Shown: positions 1-8,898, counted from the first letter of the stretch. The stretch is 64,000 bases of DNA from Arthrobacter sp. MYb23 (GCF_002979775.1 NZ_PCPR01000005.1:146192-210191), one strand, 5' to 3'. The notes: generated by a model from the letters alone, not told the origin. Translations and numbers: made by a program.

Positions 1-2120
1 TCATGGCCCCCTACCGCGGAGCCGGCCGCCGGGACGGGGTGGGAAATTTCGTCGCGGACATTCCCGCCAATGCCTCCCACCCCAGCTTCCCAGCGCTGAC
101 TCACGTAGCGGACGGCTTGCGCGGGCTGAAGGTTCCTGCCCTGATGCTCTGGGGCCCGAAGGATCCGATCTTCTCCGACCGGTACCTCAAGGACCTCATC
201 AGCCGGCTTCCGCACGCGGATGTGCATCGATTCGAAGGCGCAGGACACCTCGTGGCGGAGGACAAAGACATCGCCGGGCCGGTCTTTGATTGGCTTGCTG
301 TGCACGGCACGGACATCAGTGGGAGCGCCGTTAGTGGCGATGACTCCCGGTTGGTCGGAGCTAACGGCGCGCCACTGCTGCCAAATAAGCCTGCCGAGGA
401 AGAGAAGACAGCATTCCGTCCCCTCTGGGACTCGCTCGGCCAGCTGGCCGCGGGATCGGCCAAAGAAGAGATCGCTGTAGCTGAAATGGCGCCCGACGGC
501 ACCGTAAGCCGCTCACTCAGCTGGCGGCAGCTGGACCAAGGCGTTCTGGATCTGGTGGAGGGACTGCGGGAAGCCGGCGTGGGACACGGCAGTCGCGTGA
601 GCCTGATGGTTCCTCCCGGAACCGACTTGACCGTTGCGCTATACGCCTGCCTGAAGTTGGGTGCGATAGTAGTTGTGGCCGACGCCGGATTGGGAACCAA
701 AGGCATGAGCCGCGCCGTAAAGGGCGCTACCGCCGACTTCCTGATCGGCATCGACAAGGCACTGGCAGCAGCCTCGGTGCTGGGGTGGCCGGGACGCCGG
801 ATCAGCGTTCAGGATCTCCCAACCGCCCGCCGTCGAATCCTGGGTGTTGAGACCTCGCTCCATGCCTTGGCAGAGAGCGGTTCACGAAGCGGCGTCGCAC
901 AAGGGAATGCCGGGCGTCGGGAAGATCATCCGTTGGTCATGGTGGACCCTGATGCGCCGTCCGCGGTGCTTTTTACCTCCGGTTCCACCGGTCCCGCCAA
1001 GGGCGTCGTCTACACACACCGGCAGCTTGCCGCGATGCGTGACACGGTTGCCGCTACGTTCGGGATACACTCCGGTGCCCGTCTCGTGGCGGGTTTCGCG
1101 CCGTTCGCGTTGCTGGGGCCGGCGCTGGGAGCCGTTTCGGTGACCCCTGCCATGGACGTCACTGCCCCCCGCACGTTGACGGCCCGAGCCCTGGCAGAAG
1201 CGGTCGCTGCCATTGACGCTACCGTGGTCTTTGCTTCGCCGGCGGCGTTGCGTAACGTCGTCGCCACCCGGGATGACCTCAGCGGCTCGCTGATGAGGGC
1301 TCTTGCAAACGTGGAGCTGCTCTTGTCCGCCGGTGCGCCCGTCCCCGAGCCCCTCCTTGCGGAGGTGCAACAGCTGATGCCGCAAGCTTCCTTGCATACC
1401 CCCTACGGAATGACTGAGGCGTTGCCGGTCACTGACATCAGCTTTGAGGAGATTCGGGCGGCTGGCGCCGATGTGGCTACCGGGGCTGTCCTTGGAGCCG
1501 GCAATGGGGTTTGCGTGGGCACGCCCGTGCACGGAGCCCGATTGGCGATCGTCGCGTTGGCGGCTGACGGAACGGCGCCAGGAGAGAACTGTGTGACCGA
1601 GGCGGGGGTGACCGGGGAAATCGTGGTCAGCGCGCCGCACGTCAAAAAAACTTATGACAGGCTCTGGCTGACCGAACAAGAGAGCGCCGGCCTGACCGGA
1701 TGGCACAGAACAGGCGATGTCGGCCACTTCGACGCCGCTGGCCGTCTGTGGGTGGAGGGGCGTCTTGCCCACGTCGTGACGGCGCCTGGGGCTGTAGTGA
1801 CTCCCGTCGGTGCCGAGCAATCCATCGAACGCCTGGACGCCGTGCGGCTGGCCGCCATCGCCGGCGTGGGACCAACAGGGACGCAGGCCGTGGTGGCCGT
1901 CGTCGAGACCGAGCCTCCTGTCCCTAAAGCGGGTCCCGCAACGCCGCAACTCGCTGGGCGTGTCCGGCGAGCAGCCTCCGAGGCCGGCGTCCACGTCAGC
2001 GCTGTGCTGGTAGTCCCGGCACAGCCCACCGACGTCAGGCATAACGCCAAGATCGACAGGACACGTCTGGCCCGATGGGCTTCGCGGGTGCTGGCCGGCG
2101 GCCGCCCGGGCAAGCCATGA
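1..2120 (+). CDS. oleBC: OleBC fusion, C-terminal part: alpha/beta hydrolase plus AMP-dependent beta-lactone synthetase
   Basis: The gene runs in from the left edge, so its start is missing. Residue numbers here count from the in-frame ATG at position 3. Residues 1-100 look like the C-terminal half of an alpha/beta hydrolase, with a likely acid Asp54 (GPKDPIF) and catalytic His82 (GAGHLV). From about residue 135 an ANL-superfamily adenylating domain follows, with the P-loop LFTSGSTGPAKG near residues 323-334 and a YGMTEALP motif later. This hydrolase-adenylase order is the OleB-OleC fusion known from actinobacteria such as Micrococcus and Arthrobacter. By family knowledge OleC converts beta-hydroxy acids from OleA/OleD to beta-lactones, and OleB decarboxylates these to cis-olefins. 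The next gene is oleD, in a 4-bp ATGA overlap, which strongly supports the call. oleA is expected just left of the window. Confidence 0.88.
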   Translation, partial: MAPYRGAGRRDGVGNFVADIPANASHPSFPALTHVADGLRGLKVPALMLWGPKDPIFSDRYLKDLISRLPHADVHRFEGAGHLVAEDKDIAGPVFDWLAVHGTDISGSAVSGDDSRLVGANGAPLLPNKPAEEEKTAFRPLWDSLGQLAAGSAKEEIAVAEMAPDGTVSRSLSWRQLDQGVLDLVEGLREAGVGHGSRVSLMVPPGTDLTVALYACLKLGAIVVVADAGLGTKGMSRAVKGATADFLIGIDKALAAASVLGWPGRRISVQDLPTARRRILGVETSLHALAESGSRSGVAQGNAGRREDHPLVMVDPDAPSAVLFTSGSTGPAKGVVYTHRQLAAMRDTVAATFGIHSGARLVAGFAPFALLGPALGAVSVTPAMDVTAPRTLTARALAEAVAAIDATVVFASPAALRNVVATRDDLSGSLMRALANVELLLSAGAPVPEPLLAEVQQLMPQASLHTPYGMTEALPVTDISFEEIRAAGADVATGAVLGAGNGVCVGTPVHGARLAIVALAADGTAPGENCVTEAGVTGEIVVSAPHVKKTYDRLWLTEQESAGLTGWHRTGDVGHFDAAGRLWVEGRLAHVVTAPGAVVTPVGAEQSIERLDAVRLAAIAGVGPTGTQAVVAVVETEPPVPKAGPATPQLAGRVRRAASEAGVHVSAVLVVPAQPTDVRHNAKIDRTRLARWASRVLAGGRPGKP

Positions 2121-3121
2121 GGGTCCTCGTCACAGGGGCCAGCGGGCTCCTCGGAGGGGACGTTGCGCGGCAACTGGTCCGTCAAGGACATAGCGTGGGC
2201 ACGTTTCAGCGGCGCCCGTCGGGGGTCGACGGCGTGGAGGACTTCCGCGGGTCCATCAACGATGACGCGGCTCTCCGCCGGGCATTGGCCGGTGCGGAAG
2301 GGGTCATTCACCTCGCAGCCAAAGTGTCCATTACCGGGCGTGCCGAGGAGTTCGACGCTGTAAATGTTGAAGGAACCCGCCGGCTACTCCACCTGGCCCG
2401 CGAGGCTGAGGTACGGGACGTGGTGTTTGTCTCGTCACCATCGGTGGCCCACTCCGGCGCGGCCATCATGGGGCTGGGTGCGGAGCAGGCTGACCCACAG
2501 CATGCGCGCGGAGACTATGCGCGCACCAAGGCTGAGGCTGAACTGCTGGCCCTCGCCGCGGACCGTCCTGATTTCCGGGTGGCAGCAGTGCGCCCCCACA
2601 TTGTGTGGGGCCCAGGAGACACCCAGCTGGTGGAACGCGTCCTGGCACGCGCCAGCCACAGCCGGCTGCCACTGCTCGATTCCGGCGCTGCCCTGATCGA
2701 CACAACATATGTGGACAACGCCGCGTCGGCCATCGTCGCAGCCCTGCACCGTATGGAGCACGTCCATGGCAGGGCCGTGGTGGTGAGCAACGGCGAGCCC
2801 CGGCCAATTGGTGAGCTGTTGGCGGGCATTTGCGCAGCGGGTGGTGTGGCTCCGCCGTCGTGGTCTGTACCCGGTGGGCTGGCACGGGCAGTAGGAGCGG
2901 CAGTGGAAAGGGTGTGGACCTGGGCGGGACGCAAAGAGGAGCCGCCCATGACGCGTTTCCTCGCTGAGCAGCTCTCCACCGCCCACTGGTTCGACCAACG
3001 CGTCACGCGTGAGCTCCTCAACTGGACACCTGCTGTGTCGATTGATGAAGGACTGGCCAGGCTGGCTGAGCATTACGGTCCACGTGCTTCGGAGACCGGC
3101 GAAACGGACCGACTTCGCTAA
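2117..3121 (+). CDS. oleD: OleD, NAD(P)-dependent 2-alkyl-3-ketoacid reductase
   Basis: This is a 334-residue short-chain dehydrogenase of the extended NAD-dependent epimerase type. The N-terminus MRVLVTGASGLLGG is a Rossmann glycine motif, and the catalytic YxxxK is visible as YARTK. The ATG at 2117 overlaps the stop of oleBC (ATGA), so translation is probably coupled. An upstream in-frame ATG at 2075 lies inside oleBC and would place extra residues before the Rossmann strand, so I reject it. In the olefin pathway OleD reduces the 2-alkyl-3-keto acid made by OleA to the beta-hydroxy acid used by OleC. Length and position fit this role better than a sugar epimerase or sterol dehydrogenase, which are the main alternatives by homology. 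Confidence 0.87.
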   Translation: MRVLVTGASGLLGGDVARQLVRQGHSVGTFQRRPSGVDGVEDFRGSINDDAALRRALAGAEGVIHLAAKVSITGRAEEFDAVNVEGTRRLLHLAREAEVRDVVFVSSPSVAHSGAAIMGLGAEQADPQHARGDYARTKAEAELLALAADRPDFRVAAVRPHIVWGPGDTQLVERVLARASHSRLPLLDSGAALIDTTYVDNAASAIVAALHRMEHVHGRAVVVSNGEPRPIGELLAGICAAGGVAPPSWSVPGGLARAVGAAVERVWTWAGRKEEPPMTRFLAEQLSTAHWFDQRVTRELLNWTPAVSIDEGLARLAEHYGPRASETGETDRLR

Positions 3122-3196
3122 GGCTGTTTCAGCTTTTCGCCGGACAGTGTTGCCAAACCCGGACCTCAGGATCAAAGTGAGATGAATCAGATCACT

Positions 3197-3218
3197 TACA
3201 CGGTTTGAGGACCGTGTA
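3197..3218. promoter_or_regulatory. Perfect 8-bp inverted repeat before the APC permease gene
   Basis: TACACGGT (3197-3204) and ACCGTGTA (3211-3218) are exact reverse complements around the 6-nt spacer TTGAGG. The right arm ends 17 nt before the ATG at 3236. No T-run follows, so an operator or a 5'-UTR hairpin is more likely than a terminator for oleD. Confidence 0.5.
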
Positions 3219-3235
3219 CGGGCCGGGGGTGGACC

Positions 3236-4690
3236 ATGAGCACCACGTCAGACAACGCCTTGGAAGCAACACCTGCAGGTGAGGAGCCAGAGCTTAAACG
3301 CGTGCTGGGACCCAAACTGCTCCTCCTCTTCATTGTTGGGGACATTCTGGGGGCCGGGGTCTACGCGGTCACCGGGACCATGGCGGGAACAGTTGGCGGC
3401 ATCGTCTGGTTGCCGTTCCTGCTCGCCTTTGTTGTAGCGACCCTCACCGCGTTTTCCTACCTTGAATTGGTGACGCAATACCCCCAGGCGGCCGGAGCAG
3501 CGCTCTACACGCACAAGGCCTTCGGGATCCATTTCGTCACTTTCCTCGTGGCGTTCGCCGTCGTTTGCTCCGGCATCACCAGTGCCTCGACATCGGCCAA
3601 CGTCCTTGCCCAGAACTTCTTTGGTGGCCTTGCTATCAACGGCTGGATGGACGTGCCGGACCGCGGCGTGATCACCGCAGTGGCACTGGGTTTCATGCTG
3701 CTGCTGGCGGCGATCAACCTGCGTGGAGTGGGAGAGAGTGTGAAGTTCAACGTCATTCTCACCGCGGTGGAGGTCATTGCCCTGTGCGTCGTCATCGGGG
3801 TTGGCTTCTTCGTCATGGCGCAGGGGACCGGCAACGTCCAGGAAATCTTCGTGTTCACCGACTACCAGGACAAGGGATTGTTCCTGGCCGTTACGGCAGC
3901 CACATCCATTGCCTTCTTCGCCATGGTTGGTTTTGAGGACTCCGTCAACATGGTTGAAGAGACCAGGAACCCGGAGCGGATTTTCCCCCGCACCATGCTG
4001 ACTGGCCTTGGCATCGCGGTGATCCTCTACATGCTGGTAGCTGTGTCTGTGGTGAGTGTGCTCACTCCGGCAGAGCTCGGCCAGATCAGGGAGGCCGAAG
4101 GTGCGGCCCTCCTTGAAGTGGTGCACAAGGGCTCCCCGGATTTTCCCATCGACAAAATCTTTCCTTTCCTGGCTGTGTTCGCCGTTGCCAACACAGCCTT
4201 GATCAACATGCTGATGGCCAGCCGGCTGATTTACGGCATGGCACGCCAGCACGTTCTACCGCGGTCCTTGGGACGGGTCCTGCCGGGCCGCAGGTCACCA
4301 TGGGCCGGAATCGTGTTCTCCACCGTCCTTGCCCTGGGGCTGATCTGGTACGTCAGCAGCGATCCCTCAAGCAACATCGTGGCTAATCTTTCCGGGACCA
4401 CGGCATTTCTGCTGCTGTGCGTGTTCACACTGGTCAACGTGGCATGCGTCGTTCTCCGCCGAAAGCGCGATCCTCACCGGAAGGTGTTCTTCACCTCTCC
4501 CGGACAACTCCCGCTGGTTGCCGCCGTGCTGTGCGCGTTCCTCGCTGGTCCGTGGGTGGGCAGGAACCCCATCCAGTACCAAGTGGCCGGCGGGCTGATG
4601 GCCATCGGCGTAGTGCTGTGGTTCGTCACCTGGCTGATTACCAGGAAGGCCAACACCGGCGGGGGAGCACAGCAACCGCCCCGGGACTGA
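3236..4690 (+). CDS. APC-family amino acid permease
   Basis: This 484-residue polytopic membrane protein has about 12 hydrophobic segments. After a short polar N-terminus it carries the typical APC start GPKLLLLFIVGDILGAGVYAVTG, in which the GAGVY region matches the substrate-backbone-binding helix 1 of the family. The conserved GFEDSVNMVEETRNPER loop lies mid-protein. It should import an amino acid or amine by proton symport; the substrate cannot be read from sequence. The ATG at 3236 follows a purine-rich GGGGGTGGA. The gene stands alone between oleD and a convergent MBL gene. Confidence 0.85.
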   Translation: MSTTSDNALEATPAGEEPELKRVLGPKLLLLFIVGDILGAGVYAVTGTMAGTVGGIVWLPFLLAFVVATLTAFSYLELVTQYPQAAGAALYTHKAFGIHFVTFLVAFAVVCSGITSASTSANVLAQNFFGGLAINGWMDVPDRGVITAVALGFMLLLAAINLRGVGESVKFNVILTAVEVIALCVVIGVGFFVMAQGTGNVQEIFVFTDYQDKGLFLAVTAATSIAFFAMVGFEDSVNMVEETRNPERIFPRTMLTGLGIAVILYMLVAVSVVSVLTPAELGQIREAEGAALLEVVHKGSPDFPIDKIFPFLAVFAVANTALINMLMASRLIYGMARQHVLPRSLGRVLPGRRSPWAGIVFSTVLALGLIWYVSSDPSSNIVANLSGTTAFLLLCVFTLVNVACVVLRRKRDPHRKVFFTSPGQLPLVAAVLCAFLAGPWVGRNPIQYQVAGGLMAIGVVLWFVTWLITRKANTGGGAQQPPRD

Positions 4691-4697
4691 CTTGCCT

Positions 4698-5510
4698 TCA
4701 GGTCAGGGGGTCAAAGTCTCCCCGCGTCCATGCTGCATGCCGCTGTGCAGAGTCGTGCAGAATAGTCTTCGCTCCAGTGGCTATCACATTGTTGAAGTTG
4801 CCGTAGATCCGGTCGAACTCAAGCTCTTCCAGCTGGGCGGCGATACGTAACGCCACTGCGCCGGAAAGCGGTAAGCGATTGGGATAGCTGCGCATGAACG
4901 CAACCGTGCGCCGATCAGGATTGGGAAAGACGCTGTCACCGGTCAGGAGTACCCCTTTGCCGCCAGCACCGGCTGCCCAGTGCGCCACCGCGCTTCCCGG
5001 GAAGTGCCCGCCAGTCTGATGCAGGGTCAGCCCTTCGGCAATTGTCATGCTGCCGGTCCAGTAGGCGACGCTTGGGTCATTGCGGCCAAGCCAGTGGCGA
5101 TCTGCCTCGGCCACCAGGACAGGGACGCCTCCAAGACGCCGCGACCATTCCACCTGCACGCCAAACATGTGGGGATGGCTGGCGGCGATCGCCACAACGG
5201 GACCATGCTCAAGGACCGATTTCACTGCGTTCTCATCGATGTAACCCGCGGGGTCCCACAACAGTGAGCCCTGGGGTGTCACTACCAGCTGGGCAGTCTG
5301 GCCGATACCCACCTTGGGCTCAGTCCTGATCCCTATGAGCCCGGGTTCATTGTGCTCCATCAGCGTGTGCTGGCCAGCCCGCGCCAGCTCGTCCAAGGTG
5401 AGCCATTGCTGTCCGTCCTCGGGGACGTACTGCCGTTCGTCGGCACAGATCGGACAGAGGTCCGGCACGGGTTCATCGCGTTCTACGGCGCAGGTAGCGC
5501 AGATCAGCAT
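4698..5510 (-). CDS. Zinc-ribbon protein with a degenerate metallo-beta-lactamase fold domain
   Basis: This 270-residue protein begins with a short zinc ribbon (Cys4, Cys7, Cys19, Cys22) and continues as an MBL-fold hydrolase-like domain. The usual HxHxDH metal motif appears as SHPHMFG: His112 and His114 remain, but the Asp-His pair is replaced by Phe-Gly. A GGHFPGS motif (His169) and a GDSVF motif (Asp192) persist. The site may therefore hold one metal or a different one. The ATG at 5510 has a GAAGGA ribosome site. It converges with the permease gene (7-nt gap) and diverges from the DUF2945 gene. The function is unknown; glyoxalase-II-like hydrolase or flavodiiron-like scaffold are possibilities. 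Confidence 0.72.
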   Translation of the reverse strand: MLICATCAVERDEPVPDLCPICADERQYVPEDGQQWLTLDELARAGQHTLMEHNEPGLIGIRTEPKVGIGQTAQLVVTPQGSLLWDPAGYIDENAVKSVLEHGPVVAIAASHPHMFGVQVEWSRRLGGVPVLVAEADRHWLGRNDPSVAYWTGSMTIAEGLTLHQTGGHFPGSAVAHWAAGAGGKGVLLTGDSVFPNPDRRTVAFMRSYPNRLPLSGAVALRIAAQLEELEFDRIYGNFNNVIATGAKTILHDSAQRHAAWTRGDFDPLT

Positions 5511-5630
5511 TTGGACGTCCTTCTCGCAGTACGGTATTCCGGCTGCTCCGTCGGGTGACCATAAATGATCATCATGCTTACTATTGTGGAGCAGTCGAAG
5601 TTGGAGAGGGACACCACACTAGGAGCGGAC

Positions 5631-5837
5631 ATGGCACTGAGCAAGGGAACACGCGTGGAGTGGAACACCCCGCAGGGTAAGACGCACGGGACAATCGTTG
5701 AAAAGAAGACCAGCAACTTTGAACTGGACGGAAATAGGCACGTTGCCAGTGAGGACGAGCCGCAGTACGTGGTGGAATCAGCGAAAACCGGCGCCAGGGC
5801 AGCGCACAAGAGCTCCGCGTTGACTGAGAAGAGCTAG
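5631..5837 (+). CDS. DUF2945 / HVA1-type small Tudor-like protein
   Basis: This 68-residue protein starts at the ATG at 5631 behind AGGAG. It contains the pattern KGTRVEWNTPQGKTHGTIVEKK, then FELDGNRHVASEDEPQYVVES, which is characteristic of the hypervirulence-associated (HVA1, DUF2945) family: a single small beta-barrel with conserved G-x-VEW, HG and DEPQY positions. Such proteins are common in soil actinobacteria and proteobacteria; no biochemical role is established. It ends 4 nt before the start of the sulfide:quinone oxidoreductase gene, so the two are probably co-transcribed. Confidence 0.82.
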   Translation: MALSKGTRVEWNTPQGKTHGTIVEKKTSNFELDGNRHVASEDEPQYVVESAKTGARAAHKSSALTEKS

Positions 5838-5841
5838 CGGC

Positions 5842-7038
5842 ATGGAACGCGCGCACGAGGTTGCCATCATCGGCGGTGGCAATGCAGGCGTGTCCCTGGC
5901 CGCCCGGTTGAAGCGGTATGGCGTCAAGGACATCGCCCTGATCGAGCCCAAGGAACACCACCTCTACCAGCCCCTGTTCTCGCATATCGCCGGCGGCCGG
6001 GCCGAGGTGAAAGAAGCCGTCCGGAGTCAGGAGTCCGTAACCCCCAAGGGCGTGGCATGGATCAAGGACAAAGCAGCGAAGGTGGACGCGAAGGCTAATT
6101 CGGTGACGCTCGCGTCCGGTTCCACGGTGAGCTACGAGCACCTTGTTGTGTGCCCCGGGCTGCAGTACAACTGGGACGCCGTGCCGGGGCTGGCGGAGGC
6201 AGTGCACTCACCGTATGGCGCCTCCCACTACGAGTTTGAGCTTGCGCCGAAGCTCTGGACACTCTTGAGTTCCCTGACATCCGGCACAGTCATCTTCACC
6301 ATGCCCGCAGGGCCCGTTAAATGCGCAGGGGCCAGCCAGAAACCTATGTACCTGGCCTGCGACTACTGGAGGGAGCAGGGAGTCCTGGAGAACATCCGGG
6401 TAGTCATGGTCCAGCCTTATCCCACAGCCTTCGGCGTCCCCGAGGTGGACGTTGAGCTTGACCGCAAGATCGCCGAATACGGCATAGAACTGCGGACCAA
6501 CAGCGAACTCGTGGCAGTTAACAATGCTGATCGCACGGCCACCATCCGTAACATCACGGACCACACCTCGGAGGACCTGCCCTACGATGTCCTCAATGCT
6601 GTTCCGCCCCAGTCGGCGCCGGACTGGCTCAAAGCCACGGACTTGCCTGCGGAAGGAGAACAGAACGGCTTCGTGGAGGTAGACACGGAGACCTTGCGGC
6701 ATCCCAGGTATCCCAATGTCTGGTCACTGGGCGACGCCGCAGGTACTTCCAACTCGAAGGCCGGTGGGGCGCTCCGCCAGCAGACCAAAGTTCTCGCGAA
6801 AAACCTGCTTTCGGCACGCAAGGGCGAAGCCCTCCGCGCGAAGTACAACGGATACTCCGTTTGTCCGTTCACCGTATCGCGGAACACTGTTGTCTTTGCC
6901 GAGTTTGATGATCGGTACAAGCCCATGCCAACCATCCCGAAGGTGCCAACGTGGAAGGAAAGCCGGCTCGCCTGGTGGGTGGACCGGGATATGTTCCCCC
7001 AGGTTTACTGGCATCTGATCCTCAAAGGCCGGGCGTAG
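5842..7038 (+). CDS. sqr: Type II sulfide:quinone oxidoreductase
   Basis: This 398-residue flavoprotein has an N-terminal FAD motif (AIIGGGNAG, residues 9-17) and the SQR signature MPAGPVKCAGASQKPMYL with Cys161. A second redox cysteine lies in YNGYSVCPFTV (Cys341). This Cys spacing and the CAGA..K and GY..CP motifs match type II SQR, as in mitochondrial SQOR, and not bacterial type I. By family it oxidises sulfide to protein-bound persulfide and passes electrons to menaquinone or ubiquinone at the membrane; here it probably detoxifies sulfide. It lies 4 nt after the DUF2945 gene and ends before a strong bidirectional terminator. A general NDH-2-like oxidoreductase is the weaker alternative. 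Confidence 0.85.
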   Translation: MERAHEVAIIGGGNAGVSLAARLKRYGVKDIALIEPKEHHLYQPLFSHIAGGRAEVKEAVRSQESVTPKGVAWIKDKAAKVDAKANSVTLASGSTVSYEHLVVCPGLQYNWDAVPGLAEAVHSPYGASHYEFELAPKLWTLLSSLTSGTVIFTMPAGPVKCAGASQKPMYLACDYWREQGVLENIRVVMVQPYPTAFGVPEVDVELDRKIAEYGIELRTNSELVAVNNADRTATIRNITDHTSEDLPYDVLNAVPPQSAPDWLKATDLPAEGEQNGFVEVDTETLRHPRYPNVWSLGDAAGTSNSKAGGALRQQTKVLAKNLLSARKGEALRAKYNGYSVCPFTVSRNTVVFAEFDDRYKPMPTIPKVPTWKESRLAWWVDRDMFPQVYWHLILKGRA

Positions 7039-7061
7039 CGTCGCCAAGAGAGTACGGACGC

Positions 7062-7101
7062 CAAGAGACCGGCCAGGCCAATTGGCCCGACCGGTCTCTT
7101 G
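7062..7101. terminator. Bidirectional terminator between sqr and the cold-shock gene
   Basis: CAAGAGACCGG (7062-7072) and CCGGTCTCTTG (7091-7101) form an 11-bp perfect stem, with an inner GGCC/GGCC pairing around AATT. It sits between convergent genes and can serve both. Confidence 0.8.
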
Positions 7102-7123
7102 TGGTGAACTTTAAGTTGTGAAC

Positions 7124-7327
7124 TTAGGCGGGTTGAATGTTTTCCGCCTGCGGACCTTTGGGGCCCTGCGTGATGTCGAATTGGACCTTCTGGTTCTCCT
7201 CCAGCGAACGGTATCCGCTCGACGTAATCGCTGAGTAGTGAGCAAATACGTCGGGGCCTCCATCGTCCGGGGCGATGAATCCGAAACCCTTTTCAGCGTT
7301 AAACCACTTGACTGTTCCTGTTGCCAT
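7124..7327 (-). CDS. Cold-shock protein (CspA family)
   Basis: This 67-residue OB-fold protein starts [18 protein letters not shown], with RNP-1 (KGFGFI) and RNP-2 (VFAHYSAI) both present and complete. It is an RNA chaperone that binds single-stranded RNA or DNA. The family normally starts at MA(T/Q)GTVKWFN, so I use the ATG at 7327 and not the longer frame to 7393. The start is separated from the antiporter gene by about 155 nt, which probably holds its promoter and 5'-UTR. Confidence 0.95.
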   Translation of the reverse strand: MATGTVKWFNAEKGFGFIAPDDGGPDVFAHYSAITSSGYRSLEENQKVQFDITQGPKGPQAENIQPA

Positions 7328-7483
7328 GCCTTTATTTCCTTCACCCGGTCGCCGGTCGGTCCCGCTGGTCGGTTTGCCGTCCCTGCCACTCACGATACGA
7401 GCCTATGGGCCTGTTCCGCCTGGGGCAACACATTTGGCAGGGCAACACATCAAAAGGGGCTGGTTCAGAGCAGCCTCGCCGCC

Positions 7484-8686
7484 TCAGGCCTTCGGCGTGT
7501 GTTGCTTGGGGTCTGCCGATTCCGGGCGGCGCAGTCGGCGAAGCGCCAGCAACGGAAACAGGAGTACCGAGAGCATCCCCGCGCCGATGAGGGCGGAGGA
7601 GATTCCACTGGTGATCAGGCCATGTTCCCGGCCAACGGTGGTCACGGCCACGATGATGGGCAACGCTGTGGCCCCGAACAGGATGAGGGCAGTTTTTTCC
7701 GCTCGGCTGGATCCGCGGGGCGCTGCGAGTAATGATGGCAGGCCACGGATGATCAGCAGAAGGGCGAGGAACAGCGGGACCATAGCCAAGGTAATGGGGC
7801 TGGAGGTCAAGGCGCCAAGATCGAAGTCAATGCCGGTGTCGATGAAGAAGATGGGAACAAGAAACCCGAAAGCTACGGCGTCGATCTTTGTCTCAATAAC
7901 CTTCCGGTCCACCTCGGGAGCGCGCGCTATGGTGACCTTCCAGAGGACCCCGGCAGCGAAGGCGCCCAGCAGCATGTCGAGCCCCAAGACCATGCTGAGC
8001 ACCACCAGCGTGCTGAGAATCAACAGAATGGACCGCATGGCGAACTGGCTGCTGGTGTGCAGAGTGGCAGTGACTTGGGCGTGGAAAAGCGTGTGTCGGG
8101 CCTGGGAGGCCAGGTAGATTGCCACGCCGGTCAAGAGAACGAAGCCCAGAAGGACTCCTGACGCCACTCCAAGTTGTTTGCCACTGAAAAACAGGGAGAT
8201 GGCTATCAACGGACCAAACTCGCCAGCAGCGCCCACGGCGGTAACGGCCACACCGATGGGCGACTTGGAAGCGCCGGCGTCCCGGAGGATCGGCAGCAAA
8301 GCACCCAGAGCCGTTGAGCACAGGGCTACGCCGATGATCACGGCAGCCTCGGGGGAGGGAACCAGGATAAGACCTGCGCCGATGCCCGCCGCCAAGGACA
8401 TAACCCAGCCAGCAGAGGCGCGGTAAATGGGACGGCCGCGGATTGCCGTGAAATCGATCTCGTTGCCTGCCACGAAGAACAGCATTGCCAGTCCGAAATC
8501 AGCCAGTGTATCGGTGAATGCAGTGGATTGGACCCAGCCCAGAAGACTGGGACCCAAGAGGATGCCAAGGATGATCTCGAACACCACGATTGGAACTTTG
8601 ACCCAACGGCCAAGGACCCGGGTGGCAAGAGGAGCCACCACCGCCATGAGGGCTATGAGGACCAGCGACGTGGACAAGCCTTGCAT
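7484..8686 (-). CDS. CPA2-family cation:proton antiporter
   Basis: This 400-residue membrane protein has 11-13 hydrophobic segments and no C-terminal TrkA-N domain. It matches the Na+/H+ exchanger fold of the KefB/NapA type (for example PIVVFEIILGILLGPSLLG, and FVAGNEIDF in place of the usual FxAGLE(I/L)D). The start is the ATG at 8686 because GGAGG lies 8 nt upstream on that strand; the open frame extends to 8833 but that part is low in hydrophobicity and overlaps the promoter side of the next gene. It should exchange monovalent cations (Na+ or K+) for protons in pH and ion homeostasis. The substrate is uncertain. Confidence 0.85.
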   Translation of the reverse strand: MQGLSTSLVLIALMAVVAPLATRVLGRWVKVPIVVFEIILGILLGPSLLGWVQSTAFTDTLADFGLAMLFFVAGNEIDFTAIRGRPIYRASAGWVMSLAAGIGAGLILVPSPEAAVIIGVALCSTALGALLPILRDAGASKSPIGVAVTAVGAAGEFGPLIAISLFFSGKQLGVASGVLLGFVLLTGVAIYLASQARHTLFHAQVTATLHTSSQFAMRSILLILSTLVVLSMVLGLDMLLGAFAAGVLWKVTIARAPEVDRKVIETKIDAVAFGFLVPIFFIDTGIDFDLGALTSSPITLAMVPLFLALLLIIRGLPSLLAAPRGSSRAEKTALILFGATALPIIVAVTTVGREHGLITSGISSALIGAGMLSVLLFPLLALRRLRRPESADPKQHTPKA

Positions 8687-8898
8687 CGGCAGTGCCTCCG
8701 GTACCTCGGCTGCTTCAAGGAAAAGTACTCCAAAGCTACCGCCACCTCCCGCCGGGCGCCATAACCCTTGACCTGAAAGTCCGGCAACTCCCATCACCAG
8801 ACCCGGGTTCCCCGCGCACCCGGGAAGCAGCATACTTATTCGAGGAAGACGCCACCGCCCCGCGGCATCCGGCCGCTACTCAGGAGAAGGAGTGCACC

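Noticed and set aside
882..2042. Long open frame on the minus strand opposite oleBC
   Set aside because: It lies wholly inside a well-supported gene, has no family features and mirrors its GC3 bias, as expected for antisense frames in high-GC DNA.
3248..4252. Open frame opposite the APC permease
   Set aside because: Charged, His-rich sequence typical of the reverse of a membrane-protein gene.
8692..8898. N-terminal extension of the DHFR-like gene
   Set aside because: The GTG at 8899 has a strong AGGAG site and begins exactly at the family's first strand; the extension overlaps the start of the divergent antiporter gene.
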